A stretch of 64,000 nt of DNA from Stutzerimonas chloritidismutans AW-1 (GCF_000495915.1 NZ_AOFQ01000032.1:157302-221301); one strand, 5' to 3'. Shown: positions 1 through 9,660, counted from the stretch's first letter. The notes: generated by a model not told the origin, from the sequence alone. Numbers and translations are program-made.

Positions 1-1590
1 GCAGGCGTAGCGACGAATCTTGCGCAGGCTACGCGGCAGTTGCCGCAGACTTTCACCGCCGAGCCAGCGCTGCAGATGCTCGAGCAACGGCCAGTCGGCT
101 TCGCTCAAGGTCGTCTTCGCGCCGTCCAGCGCCTGCTGGAAGAACGGTTCATCGGCCTCGCGGCGGCCCGGCGCGGCAATGTAGGTGCGATACACCGGGA
201 AGTGAATGATCAGCTCCAGCAGCGCGCGGCGAATCGCGCCGAGGGTGATGTCGCGGGTCATCACGTCGCCGCGGGCGACCTGCAAAAGCGACAGGGCGAC
301 GGTTTCGAAGTCGCCCGCCAGCGGGCCGGTCAGCACCAGCTGGCGAGCCTGGCGAGCCTCTTCCATAAAATCGGTGGTGCGTCCGCTGGTCTCGCTCCAC
401 AAGGAGCACAGAAGTGATTCGCCAGCCGGGTCATGTTGCAGCAGCGACACCTGATTCATGAATTCGTAACCGGTGGTGCCGTCCACGCCCCAGTCGTCAT
501 GCAGCCGCTCGCCACCGGCGAGAATCTTCTCGACGTAGATCGGCACGTGATCCTGCACCGCGTCCTGCGGGCGCCCGGCATTCAGCCGATCGACACGCCG
601 GCGCAGGCGTCGGCAATAGCCGCGCGGGTCGGCTAGCCCGTCGATATGGTCGATGCGCAGGCCGTCGACCAGGCCATCGCCGATCAGCTCGAAAATCTTG
701 GCGTGGGTTTCCTCGAACACCACCGGACGTTCGACGCGCAGGCCGCCCAGCTCATTGATGTCGAAGAAGCGCCGCCAGTTGATGTCGTCACCCGCGGTCC
801 GCCAGCTGGCCAGACGATAGTTCTGACGTTCCAGCAGGCTGTGCAGGCGGCGGAAGCCGTCATCGGTAGTGGAGTCGTAGCAGTTGAGCGCCTGCTCCAG
901 CGCCTGGCGGGTGCTGGCGTCCTGGAGCTGCTCGGCGAGCTCGGTGCGTAGCAAGCGAGCGGCCTGGTACGGCGCGGGCTCGGTCTTCAGGGCATCGAAG
1001 TGCTGCGCCAGGGTACGCAGCTGCGGATGATCGGCGGCACGCAACACCTCGCCGTAGCTCGGCGGGGTGATCGGAAAACGGTGCTCGTAATGCTCGGCGT
1101 ACAGCGAGCCGTTATCAACGTCCAGGCGCAGCTTCACGGTGCCCTGCTGCAGCGCCTCGCCGTAGTCGCTGCCAAGGAAGGGCACCAACAACTGGCCTTC
1201 GAGCAGGGGGTCCGGCGAATTCCACTCGATGTCGAAGAACTGCGCGTACGGGCTGCGGCGGCCCCACTCGAGTACGTCCAGCCACCAGGCGTTGCCCGAG
1301 CCACCGACCGCCATGTGGTTGGAGACGATATCGAGGATGAGCCCCATGCCCTTGCCGCGCAGGGCCTCCACCAGACGCTGCAACGCCGGTTCGCCGCCCA
1401 GTTCAGGGTTGATGCGGGTCGGGTCGATCACGTCATAGCCGTGCATGGAGCCGGGGCGGGCGGTCAGCAATGGGGACGCATAGATGTGGCTGATGCCGAG
1501 TTCCGCGAAGTAGTCGACCAGCGCGGTAGCGTCGTCGAGGGTGAAGTCGCGGTGAAACTGCAATCTCAGGGTTGCGGTTAGGTCTTTCAT
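1..1590 (-). CDS. treY: Maltooligosyl trehalose synthase TreY, cut by the left window edge
   Basis: TreY rearranges the terminal alpha-1,4 bond of maltooligosaccharides to the alpha-1,1 bond of trehalose, the first step of the TreY-TreZ route from glycogen. About 529 codons are visible and the C-terminus is missing. Glycoside hydrolase family 13 motifs can be read in order: DPTRINPELGG near the N-terminus, DIVSNHM (conserved region I) and GLRIDHIDGL carrying the region II aspartate nucleophile. The ATG at 1590 overlaps the malQ stop as ATGA, so the two genes are translationally coupled. It is the visible last gene of glgA-treZ-malQ-treY. P. aeruginosa has the same order (PA2165-PA2162), which supports the call. 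The full family length is above 850 residues, so roughly a third lies outside the window. Confidence 0.93.
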   Translation of the reverse strand, partial: MKDLTATLRLQFHRDFTLDDATALVDYFAELGISHIYASPLLTARPGSMHGYDVIDPTRINPELGGEPALQRLVEALRGKGMGLILDIVSNHMAVGGSGNAWWLDVLEWGRRSPYAQFFDIEWNSPDPLLEGQLLVPFLGSDYGEALQQGTVKLRLDVDNGSLYAEHYEHRFPITPPSYGEVLRAADHPQLRTLAQHFDALKTEPAPYQAARLLRTELAEQLQDASTRQALEQALNCYDSTTDDGFRRLHSLLERQNYRLASWRTAGDDINWRRFFDINELGGLRVERPVVFEETHAKIFELIGDGLVDGLRIDHIDGLADPRGYCRRLRRRVDRLNAGRPQDAVQDHVPIYVEKILAGGERLHDDWGVDGTTGYEFMNQVSLLQHDPAGESLLCSLWSETSGRTTDFMEEARQARQLVLTGPLAGDFETVALSLLQVARGDVMTRDITLGAIRRALLELIIHFPVYRTYIAAPGRREADEPFFQQALDGAKTTLSEADWPLLEHLQRWLGGESLRQLPRSLRKIRRYAC

Positions 1591-3662
1591 CGATGCGCAG
1601 CTCCACGATGGTTACGACGGGCCTGCGCAAAGGACGCCAGCCGACGGCTACTGGCCGGGCTGTCGAGCAATGTTGCACTGTCGCCGGGATAACGGCGACG
1701 CCAGTTGGGATGGGTTTCGACGATGCCGGGCATGTTGGTCTGTTCTTCCAGACCGAGCGCATCTTCCACCGGAACCAGTACCAGCGGCGCGGGGGTGTGC
1801 GCCAGGAAGCAAATGGCGGCATCGACCGCCTCCTCGGCGTTCAGCAGCACGTCCGGGTTCTTGCCGCTGTACTCACACAATGCGCGATTCAGCCCTGCGC
1901 GTTCTTTCTCACGCGCTTGCCACTGGGCATCACGGTCCGATTCGGGCACCTGGCCGACCTTGATGCGCCAGTCGATATCGTGACCGTGCCACCAGCCCGT
2001 CAGGGTCGGGATATCGTGAGTGGTACTGGTTGCCAGCGCCTGCGCCGGGTACTGGGCAGGGGTCTGGAAATGGCCGTCGTGCTGTTCGAAGAGCAGCACC
2101 CGCATACCGAGGATTCCCCGTGCCGCGAGTACGTCACGCAGGCCGTGGGGAATGGTGCCGAGGTCTTCGCCGAGGATCACCGCCTGGTGGCGCCAGGCCT
2201 CGAGGCAGAGCAGGCGCAGCATGTCGTCGAAGGGGAAGTTGAGGTACACGCCGCGCTTCGGGTCGGCACCGGCGGGTACAACCCAGAGACGCTTCAGGCC
2301 CAGCACGTGGTCGATACGCATGCCGCCGGCATGGGCGAGGTTGGCCCGCAGCATTTCGATATAGGCGCGAAAGCCGTTCTGCCGCAGGCCCCAGGGCGAG
2401 AAAGCGGAAATGCCCCAGTTCTGGCCATCGCGATTCATGATGTCCGGCGGCGCGCCAACACTCAGCGATGCCAACAGCTCGGCCTGGCGGCTCCAGGCCT
2501 GACTGCCGCCGCCATCGGCGCCGACGGCGAGGTCGGAAATCAACCCGATGCGCATACCGGCGCTGCGCGCGGCGACCTGGGCACGTTCCAGGCCGCGGGC
2601 CATCAACCACTGGCCAAAGGCGTGGTAACTCACCTCATCGGCATGTTCGCGGGCAAAGGCCTCAACGGCCGGGCTGGAGGGATCGCGGTATTCGCTCGGC
2701 CAGTCGTTCCAGTGCTGCGTGTGACCGTCTGCGTCACGCAAATGAGTGTGCAGGGCTTCGAAGCGGCAGTGGTTTTCCAACGCCTCGCCACCGCTCGCGC
2801 GGAAGCTGTCGAAATCCACCTGCAGGGCGTTGCCACCCTTGCTGAAGTCGTCGAACAGCTGCCGCAACAGGCGATGCCGCGATTGCGCCACGGCCGGCCA
2901 GTCGATCAGCTCCAGGCGCTCGAGCCGTTTCAATTCCTCGCCTAACCCGCAAGTCTCGATGGCTTGGCGCAACGGCCGCTCACCAAGGATCGACCCGGGC
3001 GCGGCGTGCAGCACATTGAAGAACAGCCGGCTCGACGGCGAGTAAGGGCTGTACTGGTCGATATGCGCGCCGAACATGGCGTGCACCGGGCTGATTCCAA
3101 GCGCATCGGCTCCGTGGGCAGCGGCGTTGCTGACCAGCGCCTCCAGTGCCTGGGTGTCGCCCAGACCACCATCGTCCGCGCGGCGCAGCCCGTATAACTG
3201 CACCGTCAGGCCCCAGGCGTCCGCCCCGGCGATTTCGGCGACTGTGGGGCAGGAGAGCGGGGCGATAGCCACGGTCAGCTGATACTTGTCGATGGTCAGC
3301 CGGTAGTAGCCGGGCGTGTCGATGGCTGGCAGGCGTGCCTGGTTGTCGAGCGTGCCCTTCTGAACACCGCCATCTTCTGCCTGCAACTCGAAACGACTGG
3401 TCGCCGGAAAGTAGGCGGAAAGGTCCAGTGCAGCGTGCTGATCGCAGGTCAGCAGCGGCGGCACGCCGCCGTGGTTGTTCTTGTGCGCGAGAATCTCGAG
3501 GCTGGCTTCGATATCTGCATCGGTTTCCGCCGCCAGCCCGAGGCAGGTCAGCACGTCGCGCAGTACGGCCGGCTCGACCCGTTGTTCGCGGTTGTCGGCA
3601 TCGACCCAGTCGATGGAGAGCCCGGCGGCTTCCGCCAGGCGGATCAGGGATTCGTCGCTCAT
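1587..3662 (-). CDS. malQ: 4-alpha-glucanotransferase (amylomaltase) MalQ
   Basis: MalQ is a cytoplasmic amylomaltase that transfers alpha-1,4-glucan segments between maltooligosaccharides and so supplies chain lengths suited to TreY. The 691-residue protein has the GH77 signatures GISPVHAMFG, MRIDHVLGLKRLW (nucleophile aspartate), ILGEDLGTIP (acid/base glutamate) and TTTHDIPTLTGWW. The N-terminal ~150 residues, before the catalytic barrel, fit the extended bacterial MalQ form. Its ATG overlaps the treZ stop (ATGA) and its stop overlaps the treY start, so all three are tightly coupled. A long antisense open frame lies over the gene but has no recognisable protein features. Confidence 0.95.
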   Translation of the reverse strand: MSDESLIRLAEAAGLSIDWVDADNREQRVEPAVLRDVLTCLGLAAETDADIEASLEILAHKNNHGGVPPLLTCDQHAALDLSAYFPATSRFELQAEDGGVQKGTLDNQARLPAIDTPGYYRLTIDKYQLTVAIAPLSCPTVAEIAGADAWGLTVQLYGLRRADDGGLGDTQALEALVSNAAAHGADALGISPVHAMFGAHIDQYSPYSPSSRLFFNVLHAAPGSILGERPLRQAIETCGLGEELKRLERLELIDWPAVAQSRHRLLRQLFDDFSKGGNALQVDFDSFRASGGEALENHCRFEALHTHLRDADGHTQHWNDWPSEYRDPSSPAVEAFAREHADEVSYHAFGQWLMARGLERAQVAARSAGMRIGLISDLAVGADGGGSQAWSRQAELLASLSVGAPPDIMNRDGQNWGISAFSPWGLRQNGFRAYIEMLRANLAHAGGMRIDHVLGLKRLWVVPAGADPKRGVYLNFPFDDMLRLLCLEAWRHQAVILGEDLGTIPHGLRDVLAARGILGMRVLLFEQHDGHFQTPAQYPAQALATSTTHDIPTLTGWWHGHDIDWRIKVGQVPESDRDAQWQAREKERAGLNRALCEYSGKNPDVLLNAEEAVDAAICFLAHTPAPLVLVPVEDALGLEEQTNMPGIVETHPNWRRRYPGDSATLLDSPASSRRLASFAQARRNHRGAAHR

Positions 3663-5431
3663 TTGGCTTTCTCCAGATACAGCTTGGCCATACGAGGCGG
3701 CAATTGGTCGAGCGTGGCATCCAAGGCGCGGCTGGCGAACAGCAGCTGCGCGGCGCTAGACGAGGCGGGCAGTAGAGCGGCTTGTTCGCCTAGGTTCAGC
3801 TCAAGGCGCAGCTGACTGCCATCACCCAGCTGCCAGCGTGCAAGCACAGCGGCATCGCCCAGCACGCTGCAACCGAGGAAGGCGCTACCGGGCAGGCGCG
3901 GCACGATCTCGGCATGGCGGATGCTCAGCAGCTGGCGGTACAGCGCATGCCACTCGGCGTGCCCAGGTTGCGTTTGTGCACCGAAGTCCGGCCGCGACTG
4001 CTCGAACGTGGATACGGCGTTGGGATCGGGAATGCGCTCGCGGGTGGCTTCGTCGGCGAACTCGGAAAACTCGGCGAATTCGTTGCGGCGGCCTTCACGC
4101 ACTGCATCGGCCAGCTCGCCGTGATGGCTGGTGAAGAACAGGAAAGGCTGTCGCGAGCCCCATTCCTCGCCCATGAACAGCAGCGGGACCATGGGGGAAA
4201 GCAGCAGGACGACGGTGGCAGCCCTGAGCGCGTCGGCATCGGCCAGCGTAACCAGGCGATCGCCAAAGGCGCGGTTGCCGGTCTGGTCATGGTTCTGCAG
4301 GAACAGCACGAACGAGGTCGGTGACAGGTGCGCGCTGGGCTCGCCACGGGATTCGCCACGGCGGTTGTTCTGCCCCTGATAGACGAAGCCTTCGCCAAGA
4401 AAGCGCGCCAGTTTGCTGGTCGCGTCCTGGTGATAGTCGGCGTAATAGCCCTGGCTTTCGTCGGTGAGCAGCGCATGCAGCACATTGTGGCCGTCATCGT
4501 TCCACTGCGCGGTGAAGCCCTGGGTCAGCAGGCTGGAGCGATTGTCCTCGTTCTCCAGCACCAGATGCACATGGCGACCGGGTTCCACGGTGGTGTGCAC
4601 GCGCTCGGCCAGTTCGGTGAGGAAGCTGCGGTCGGGAATGGCATGCACGGCATCGAAGCGCAGCCCGTCGAAGCGGTAGTCCATCAGCCACATCAGCGCG
4701 TTGTCGATGAAGAAGTCGCGGACTTCGCGGCGGCGGAAATCGATGCCATCGCCCCAGGGCGTCTGCTGGTCGTGGCGAAAGAAGTGTTTGGCGTAGCGGC
4801 CGAGGTAATTGCCGTCCGGGCCGAAGTGGTTGTAGACCACATCGAGAAACACCATCAGGCCGAGGCCGTGGGCGGTATCGATCAGATGCTTGAGCTCTTC
4901 CGGACTGCCGTAGGCCGCTTCCGGCGCGTAGGGCAGAACGCCGTCGTAGCCCCAGTTGCGGTCGCCGGGAAACTCGGAGATCGGCATCAGTTCGATGGCC
5001 GTCACGCCGAGTTCGGCAAGCCCGGCGAGGTGCTTTTCCATCTCGGCGAAACCGCCATACAGACCGACATGGGTTTCGTACAGCACCGTCTCGTGCCAGG
5101 GGCGACCGAGCCAGCTGCTGTTGCGCCACAGATAGTTGTCATGGGTGTCGACCACCAGGCTCGGCGCATGCACGTCACCCGCCTGCGCCCGCGAGGCGGG
5201 GTCGGGCACATGCAGTTCGTCGTCGATGAGAAACCGGTAGAGCGTACCGGCCCCGTAAGGGGCATCGATGCTGTACCAGCCTTCTTCAGTGGCGGTCATC
5301 GGCAGCGTTTGTGCGCCTACAACGATCAGACTGACGTTTTGCGCATCGGGCGCCCAGAGTCGGAAGCGGGTGGTCCCGTCTTCCAGCAACTCCGGCCCGT
5401 GATGCCCGATATGGGCACGCTGCTTCTGCAT
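3659..5431 (-). CDS. treZ: Malto-oligosyltrehalose trehalohydrolase TreZ
   Basis: TreZ releases free trehalose from the maltooligosyl trehalose made by TreY. The 590-residue protein starts with a CBM48/isoamylase-N-like beta domain (FRLWAPDAQNVSL) followed by a GH13 barrel with DVVYNHFGPDGNY, the nucleophile motif GLRFDAVHAI, LENEDNRSS with the acid glutamate, and FLQNHDQTGNRA. A GAGG ribosome binding site sits 7 nt before the ATG. The gene lies 12 nt downstream of glgA and overlaps malQ by 4 nt. Trehalose from this route is known in pseudomonads as a desiccation and osmotic protectant. A stress role here is inferred from the neighbours. Confidence 0.95.
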   Translation of the reverse strand: MQKQRAHIGHHGPELLEDGTTRFRLWAPDAQNVSLIVVGAQTLPMTATEEGWYSIDAPYGAGTLYRFLIDDELHVPDPASRAQAGDVHAPSLVVDTHDNYLWRNSSWLGRPWHETVLYETHVGLYGGFAEMEKHLAGLAELGVTAIELMPISEFPGDRNWGYDGVLPYAPEAAYGSPEELKHLIDTAHGLGLMVFLDVVYNHFGPDGNYLGRYAKHFFRHDQQTPWGDGIDFRRREVRDFFIDNALMWLMDYRFDGLRFDAVHAIPDRSFLTELAERVHTTVEPGRHVHLVLENEDNRSSLLTQGFTAQWNDDGHNVLHALLTDESQGYYADYHQDATSKLARFLGEGFVYQGQNNRRGESRGEPSAHLSPTSFVLFLQNHDQTGNRAFGDRLVTLADADALRAATVVLLLSPMVPLLFMGEEWGSRQPFLFFTSHHGELADAVREGRRNEFAEFSEFADEATRERIPDPNAVSTFEQSRPDFGAQTQPGHAEWHALYRQLLSIRHAEIVPRLPGSAFLGCSVLGDAAVLARWQLGDGSQLRLELNLGEQAALLPASSSAAQLLFASRALDATLDQLPPRMAKLYLEKAK

Positions 5432-5443
5432 TGAACGACCTCT

Positions 5444-6994
5444 TCAGATTAAAAGACGAACCTCGCGGCGCTCTCCGAGCAGTTTCCGGTACAGCGCGTC
5501 ATAGGGTTCGATGGCGTGACGCCAGAAAAAGCCGGCCCCCATCGCCCGGCAACGCATGGCGGCCAGCAGCTGAGGATGCTGATGGATCGCCAGCGCCCGC
5601 TGGACGGCCTGCCGGTAGCTGCTGACATTGGATTCGTTGAACAGGAACCCGGTGATGCCGTCATCGATGGAGTCGGCCAGCCCGCCGGTGCGACGTGCAA
5701 CGGGCAATGAGGCATAGCGTTGGGCATACATCTGGCTGAGGCCGCACGGCTCGTAGCGCGAGGGCATCAGCAGAAAATCGCTGCCGGCGAACAGGCGGCG
5801 CGCATCGGTTTCGTTGAAGCCGATGTGGGCCGCGACACGGCCGGGGTACTGGGCGGCGAGCTGGCGAACCTGATGCTCGATCTGGTGATCGCCCTGGCCG
5901 AGTATCGCCAGCTGGCCGCCGCCTTCGACGATGGCATGGGCCACGCCGAGGGTCAGGTCGACACCTTTCTGGTGCACCAGGCGCGACACCACGGCGAACA
6001 GCGGTGCATGGCACTGCTCGAGACCGAACGAATCGCGGATATACGCGGCATTGGCCTCTTTGCCTGCCCAGTTACGCGCACTGAAACCCTTCACCAGATA
6101 GGGATCGCTTTCTGGCTCCCAGCTTTCGTCAATGCCGTTGAGCAGACCGCTGAGCAGACCCTGGCGGGCTTTCATGCTGAGAAAGCCTTCCATGCCGCAA
6201 CCGAACTCCGGCGTGGTGATTTCCTCGGCGTAGGTAGCGCTCACCGTGGTCACACGGTTGGCATAGGCGATCCCGGCCTTGAGCAGGGACAGCTTGCCGT
6301 AGAACTCCATGCGCTCCGGGTCGCAGGCCTCGGCGGGGATTCCCAGCAGGCGCCGCTGCGCCATGTCGATGTTGCCCTGGTAGGCGAGGTTATGAATGGT
6401 GAAGACGCTGGGTGTGTTCAACCCGCGCCAGTGCATGTAGGCGGGCGCCAGACCGGCTGGCCAGTCGTGGGCGTGCACCAGCTCGGGCGCCCAGCGGATG
6501 CAGGCCGTACCGGCGGCGATTTCCGCAGCGGCCAGTCCGAGGCGAGCGAAACGCACCGGATTGTCCGGCCAGTCGTTGCCATCGGCGTCACCGTATGGCG
6601 AGCCTTCGCGCTCATAGAGTTCCGGGCAGATCAGCACATAGATGATCAGGCCGTCGGGCATGTCCATCCGGCCAATGCGGCAGCCGGGAATCTCGGCATA
6701 GCCGCCCAGCGAGCCGACCGTGCGGATGGCGTGACCGCTGTTGATTACCTGCGAATAGCCGGGGATCAGCACGCGCACATCGTGGCGTGCGCCCAACGCC
6801 CGGGGCAGTGCTGCCGACACGTCGGCGAGCCCGCCGGTCTTGACCAGATCGGTCAGTTCGGAGGTGACGAACAGAATCTTGCGTTTGTCATCGTGGCTAC
6901 TGCGAATCTGCAGGGCAGGGCGAGTAACCAGGGGTATGGCGGGTTGCGCCTTCGGTAGTCCGACAGGCAGGGCGTTCACAGCGGCAATACTCAT
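5444..6994 (-). CDS. glgA: Glycogen synthase GlgA
   Basis: GlgA elongates alpha-1,4-glucan from a nucleotide-glucose donor. The 516-residue GT5 protein has the donor-binding motif LVKTGGLADVSAALP (KTGGL) near residue 50, NLAYQG in the first domain and the C-terminal GT-B signature LLMPSRYEPCGLSQMYAQR containing the ExxxxG motif. I chose the ATG at 6994 because GGGGAG lies 6 nt upstream; the preceding in-frame GTG at 6997 is only 3 nt from it. The first ~35 residues are an unconserved extension before the GT5 fold. It heads the minus-strand operon glgA-treZ-malQ-treY and makes the polymer that the other three enzymes turn into trehalose. Confidence 0.94.
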   Translation of the reverse strand: MSIAAVNALPVGLPKAQPAIPLVTRPALQIRSSHDDKRKILFVTSELTDLVKTGGLADVSAALPRALGARHDVRVLIPGYSQVINSGHAIRTVGSLGGYAEIPGCRIGRMDMPDGLIIYVLICPELYEREGSPYGDADGNDWPDNPVRFARLGLAAAEIAAGTACIRWAPELVHAHDWPAGLAPAYMHWRGLNTPSVFTIHNLAYQGNIDMAQRRLLGIPAEACDPERMEFYGKLSLLKAGIAYANRVTTVSATYAEEITTPEFGCGMEGFLSMKARQGLLSGLLNGIDESWEPESDPYLVKGFSARNWAGKEANAAYIRDSFGLEQCHAPLFAVVSRLVHQKGVDLTLGVAHAIVEGGGQLAILGQGDHQIEHQVRQLAAQYPGRVAAHIGFNETDARRLFAGSDFLLMPSRYEPCGLSQMYAQRYASLPVARRTGGLADSIDDGITGFLFNESNVSSYRQAVQRALAIHQHPQLLAAMRCRAMGAGFFWRHAIEPYDALYRKLLGERREVRLLI

Positions 6995-7291
6995 CACGAT
7001 CTCCCCAGAGCCCCGGCGTTCCAGGTGCCGGCGCCAGCTACGAGCATATTTCTCCTATGCAACGATCTGATGACCGTCACATACCATGAACACGACCAGG
7101 CTGAAATCTAGTTCGGAGCTGCCGCGAAGGCAGGTGGGGCTTCACTGGCCCTACCAGAAACCAGACCCGGCGTCGCGGTAGAAGTTCTTGAAAACCCGAT
7201 CAACTACCACTGCCGGAACTCGCAACCAGCCAACTTGCTCCGAATACAGAGTCGTGAAGGCGTTGAACCTGGAATGGTCGGAGCAAAAAAC
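6995..7291. other. Divergent intergenic region between glgA and the CinA-type gene
   Basis: This ~300-bp spacer must contain the promoter of the glgA-treZ-malQ-treY operon and that of the CinA-family gene. A GGGGAG ribosome binding site for glgA is visible at its left edge and GGAG for the CinA gene at its right edge. I see no convincing sigma-70 hexamer pair, hairpin or repeat. Confidence 0.4.
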
Positions 7292-7798
7292 ATGCAAGAG
7301 ATCGAACGAGTCGTTGACTTTCTGCAACGCGAGGAACTCACGCTGACCACCGCGGAGTCCTGCACCTGCGGTTTGATGGCTTCGCTGATGGGCGACATTC
7401 CGGGATGCGGCCAGGTGCTCGACAGCGGCTTCGTGGTCTATTCGCCCAAGGCAAAGAACCGCCTGCTCGGGGTGGACTTCGAAACCATCGAGAGATTCGG
7501 CCTGACCAGCGAGGAGGTCGCACGTGAGATGGCCATTGGTGCGCTGAACGCCAGCGTCGCCACCCTCGCCGTGTCGAATACCGGCGTTGCGGACAATGAT
7601 CAGGAGGATGAGGGCGGCACCCAGTGCTACGCCTATGCACTGATGCGGGGCGAGCGGCAGGTGGTGGTGAGCGAAACGGTGCAGTTCGATGGCGACCGGG
7701 TCGCGATTCGCAAGCAGGCCGCGCGACACGGACTCACCCAGCTGCCGATTAAATACGCCGAGTTGCTGAAGAAGCTGGAGGGACTCGAGGGCGACTAG
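7292..7798 (+). CDS. CinA C-terminal family protein (PncC-type nicotinamide-nucleotide amidohydrolase)
   Basis: This 168-residue protein is a stand-alone CinA C-terminal domain, the family of PncC enzymes that deamidate nicotinamide mononucleotide in pyridine-nucleotide recycling. The N-terminal motif LTTAESCTCGLMAS matches the family's catalytic TAES-C-GG-type region, and VVYSPKAKNRLLGV and VSNTGVA are also family-like. The ATG at 7292 is favoured by GGAG at 7280-7283 with an 8-nt gap. Longer in-frame starts exist but lack a ribosome binding site. The glycine pair after the cysteine, usual in PncC (SCTGG), is replaced by CTCG, so activity should be treated as likely rather than certain. It diverges from glgA across a ~300-bp spacer. 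Confidence 0.8.
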   Translation: MQEIERVVDFLQREELTLTTAESCTCGLMASLMGDIPGCGQVLDSGFVVYSPKAKNRLLGVDFETIERFGLTSEEVAREMAIGALNASVATLAVSNTGVADNDQEDEGGTQCYAYALMRGERQVVVSETVQFDGDRVAIRKQAARHGLTQLPIKYAELLKKLEGLEGD

Positions 7799-8851
7799 TC
7801 ACACCGGTGGCTGGCGCTCCGGTTCGACATGCTCGGGCTGCGATGTATCGACGCGCGGCTTGTGGCCGACGCTGAGGTCTGCGCGCAGTTGCGGCAGTGA
7901 ATGCGGGTATTGCCGCTGGATGAAACTCAGCAGGCTTTCACGAATGTGGCAGCGCAGGTCCCAGTTGCGCGACGAATCCGGCGAACTCACCAAGGCGCGC
8001 AGCTGAATGGATTTCTCGCTGGTGTCCGTGACCTGCAGGACGCAGACCCGACCATCCCACAGCTCGGGGACTTCCTTGCACAGCCGGCGCAGCTCCTCGC
8101 GCAGCGGTTCCAGTGGCAGCGAATAGTCGGCCCAAAGGAAAACCGTGCCGATCAGGCTGGAACCGCGACGGGTCCAGTTCTGAAACGGTTTCTCGATGAA
8201 GTGCTGCAACGGCACGATCAGCCGCCGGTCATCCCAGATCCGCACCACGACGTAGGTGCCGGTGATTTCCTCGATGCGACCCCATTCGTTCTCGACGATG
8301 ACCACATCGTCCAGGCGGATCGGCTGGGTCATGGCGATCTGCACGCCGGCGATGAGGTTGGCCAGCACGGGCCGCGCGGCAAAGCCCACCGCCAGGCCCG
8401 CAAGGCCCGCCGAGGCAAGCAGGCTGGCACCGAACTGGCGGGCACCGGGAAAGGTCATCAGCATGGCCGCCGCGCCGATCAACAGCACAAAGAAGGTCAG
8501 GGTGCGTAGCAGCACACGTGATTGCGTCTGTATCTGGCGGGCGCGAAGGTTGTCGACCACATCCACCGGATTGCGCAGCTGAATGAACTGCTGCAGCCCA
8601 CGCAGCGAGCGCATCACCAGCCACGTGAGGGTGGCGATTATCAGCAGCGTGGTGACATGCCGTGCCGCGTCGATGAAATGCAGATCGTTCGGCGCAGACG
8701 TCCATACGCCCTGCACCCCTACCAGTGGCAACAGTAGCCGGACGGGCTTTTCCAGTTGCTCGGACAGCTCCCGGGTAAACAGGAAGGCTCGCGCCAGGCG
8801 CAGCGTCAGGGCCGTCAGCAGCCGGCCGAAGAGACTCAGGACCAACGCCAC
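7799..8851 (-). CDS. MscS-family mechanosensitive ion channel
   Basis: The protein has several N-terminal hydrophobic segments, then the pore-lining helix and beta domain of MscS channels: FGASLLASAGLAGLAVGFAARPVLANLIAGVQIAMTQPIRLDD, followed by VVIVENEWGRIEEITGTYVVVRIWDDRRLIVPLQHFIEKPFQNWTR. The C-terminal cytoplasmic domain ends in a proline/charged tail. It probably gates on membrane tension during osmotic downshift. The annotated GTG at 8851 gives 350 residues. The frame stays open upstream to a stop near 9040 and the extra residues (for example FLLQWDHYISQPALRTIAAALF) look like genuine channel sequence, but no ATG, GTG or TTG lies in that stretch. The true N-terminus is therefore uncertain. 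The stop codons of this gene and the CinA gene abut, so they converge. Confidence 0.85.
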   Translation of the reverse strand: MALVLSLFGRLLTALTLRLARAFLFTRELSEQLEKPVRLLLPLVGVQGVWTSAPNDLHFIDAARHVTTLLIIATLTWLVMRSLRGLQQFIQLRNPVDVVDNLRARQIQTQSRVLLRTLTFFVLLIGAAAMLMTFPGARQFGASLLASAGLAGLAVGFAARPVLANLIAGVQIAMTQPIRLDDVVIVENEWGRIEEITGTYVVVRIWDDRRLIVPLQHFIEKPFQNWTRRGSSLIGTVFLWADYSLPLEPLREELRRLCKEVPELWDGRVCVLQVTDTSEKSIQLRALVSSPDSSRNWDLRCHIRESLLSFIQRQYPHSLPQLRADLSVGHKPRVDTSQPEHVEPERQPPV

Positions 8852-9115
8852 GAACAGCGCCGCGGCTATGGTGCGCAGTGCCGGCTGGCTGATGTAGTGA
8901 TCCCACTGCAGGAGAAAGGCTGGAAATTCGATAGCGGGCGTTCCGGTTGGCCAGAGGTCTGGGGCAGAGACAGACAGCCGGCGGCGAAAGTTCAGGGCGC
9001 GCAGCCGGGAAGTGCGCCGGACGGGTGGGCGGAACTCCTATGGGCGGGATGTTTCACAAATTCCAAGCGGGTTGCAGAGCACGACCCGATTTTCTGACCC
9101 GATTGGAGTTGAACC

Positions 9116-9646
9116 ATGCAGAGTGCACAGACCGGCAATGACGTCCGTACCGAACGCCTGATCGAATGGCTGCGCGATGCGCACGCGATGGAGGCGCAGG
9201 CCGAAACCATGCTGAACAAGCAGGCCAGCCGCATCGAGCACTACCCCGAACTCAAGGCGCGGATCGAACAGCACATCACCGAAACCCAGAACCAGGCCAA
9301 GCTGATCGAAGGCTGCCTGCAGCGCTATGACAAGTCCTACTCCGGCCTCAAGGACCTGGGCGGCAAGATGATGGCGATGGGGCAGGCCATGGGCGGCATG
9401 ATGGTCAACGACGAGATCGTCAAGGGCGCGCAGATGGGCTACGTGTTCGAGAACCTCGAGATCGCCTCCTACAAGATCCTCATCGCCGCTGCCGAAGCGG
9501 TTGGTGACATGCAGACCAAGGAAGTGTGCGAGCGCATCCTGGTGGAGGAGGTGGCCATGGCCGACTGGCTACGCGACCACCTGGCCGAGCTGACCCAGGC
9601 CTATCTCACTCGTGCAGCCGAGCCGCATGTCGAGGCCAAGCGCTAA
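9116..9646 (+). CDS. DUF892 (YciE/YciF-type) ferritin-like protein
   Basis: The 176-residue protein is predicted to be an all-helical four-helix bundle of the ferritin-like DUF892 family. Its acidic/histidine positions spread along the helices fit a di-metal site: LRDAHAMEAQAETMLNKQ, IEQHITETQNQ, FENLEIASYKILIAAAEAVGD and EEVAMADWLRDHL. Members of this family are commonly RpoS-controlled stress proteins; their biochemical role is not settled. A methionine- and glycine-rich stretch (GGKMMAMGQAMGGMM) sits in the middle loop. The gene stands alone between the MscS gene and a hairpin terminator at 9661-9684. Confidence 0.88.
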   Translation: MQSAQTGNDVRTERLIEWLRDAHAMEAQAETMLNKQASRIEHYPELKARIEQHITETQNQAKLIEGCLQRYDKSYSGLKDLGGKMMAMGQAMGGMMVNDEIVKGAQMGYVFENLEIASYKILIAAAEAVGDMQTKEVCERILVEEVAMADWLRDHLAELTQAYLTRAAEPHVEAKR

Positions 9647-9660
9647 GCGACTAGCCCGGG

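Noticed and set aside
1572..2945. 457-codon open frame on the plus strand, antisense to malQ
   Set aside because: High-GC antisense frame; malQ on the other strand has all GH77 motifs, while this product has no domain character.
4328..5434. Long plus-strand frame opposite treZ
   Set aside because: Shadow of a conserved GH13 gene; repeated Val/Ala/Gly-rich sequence without motifs.
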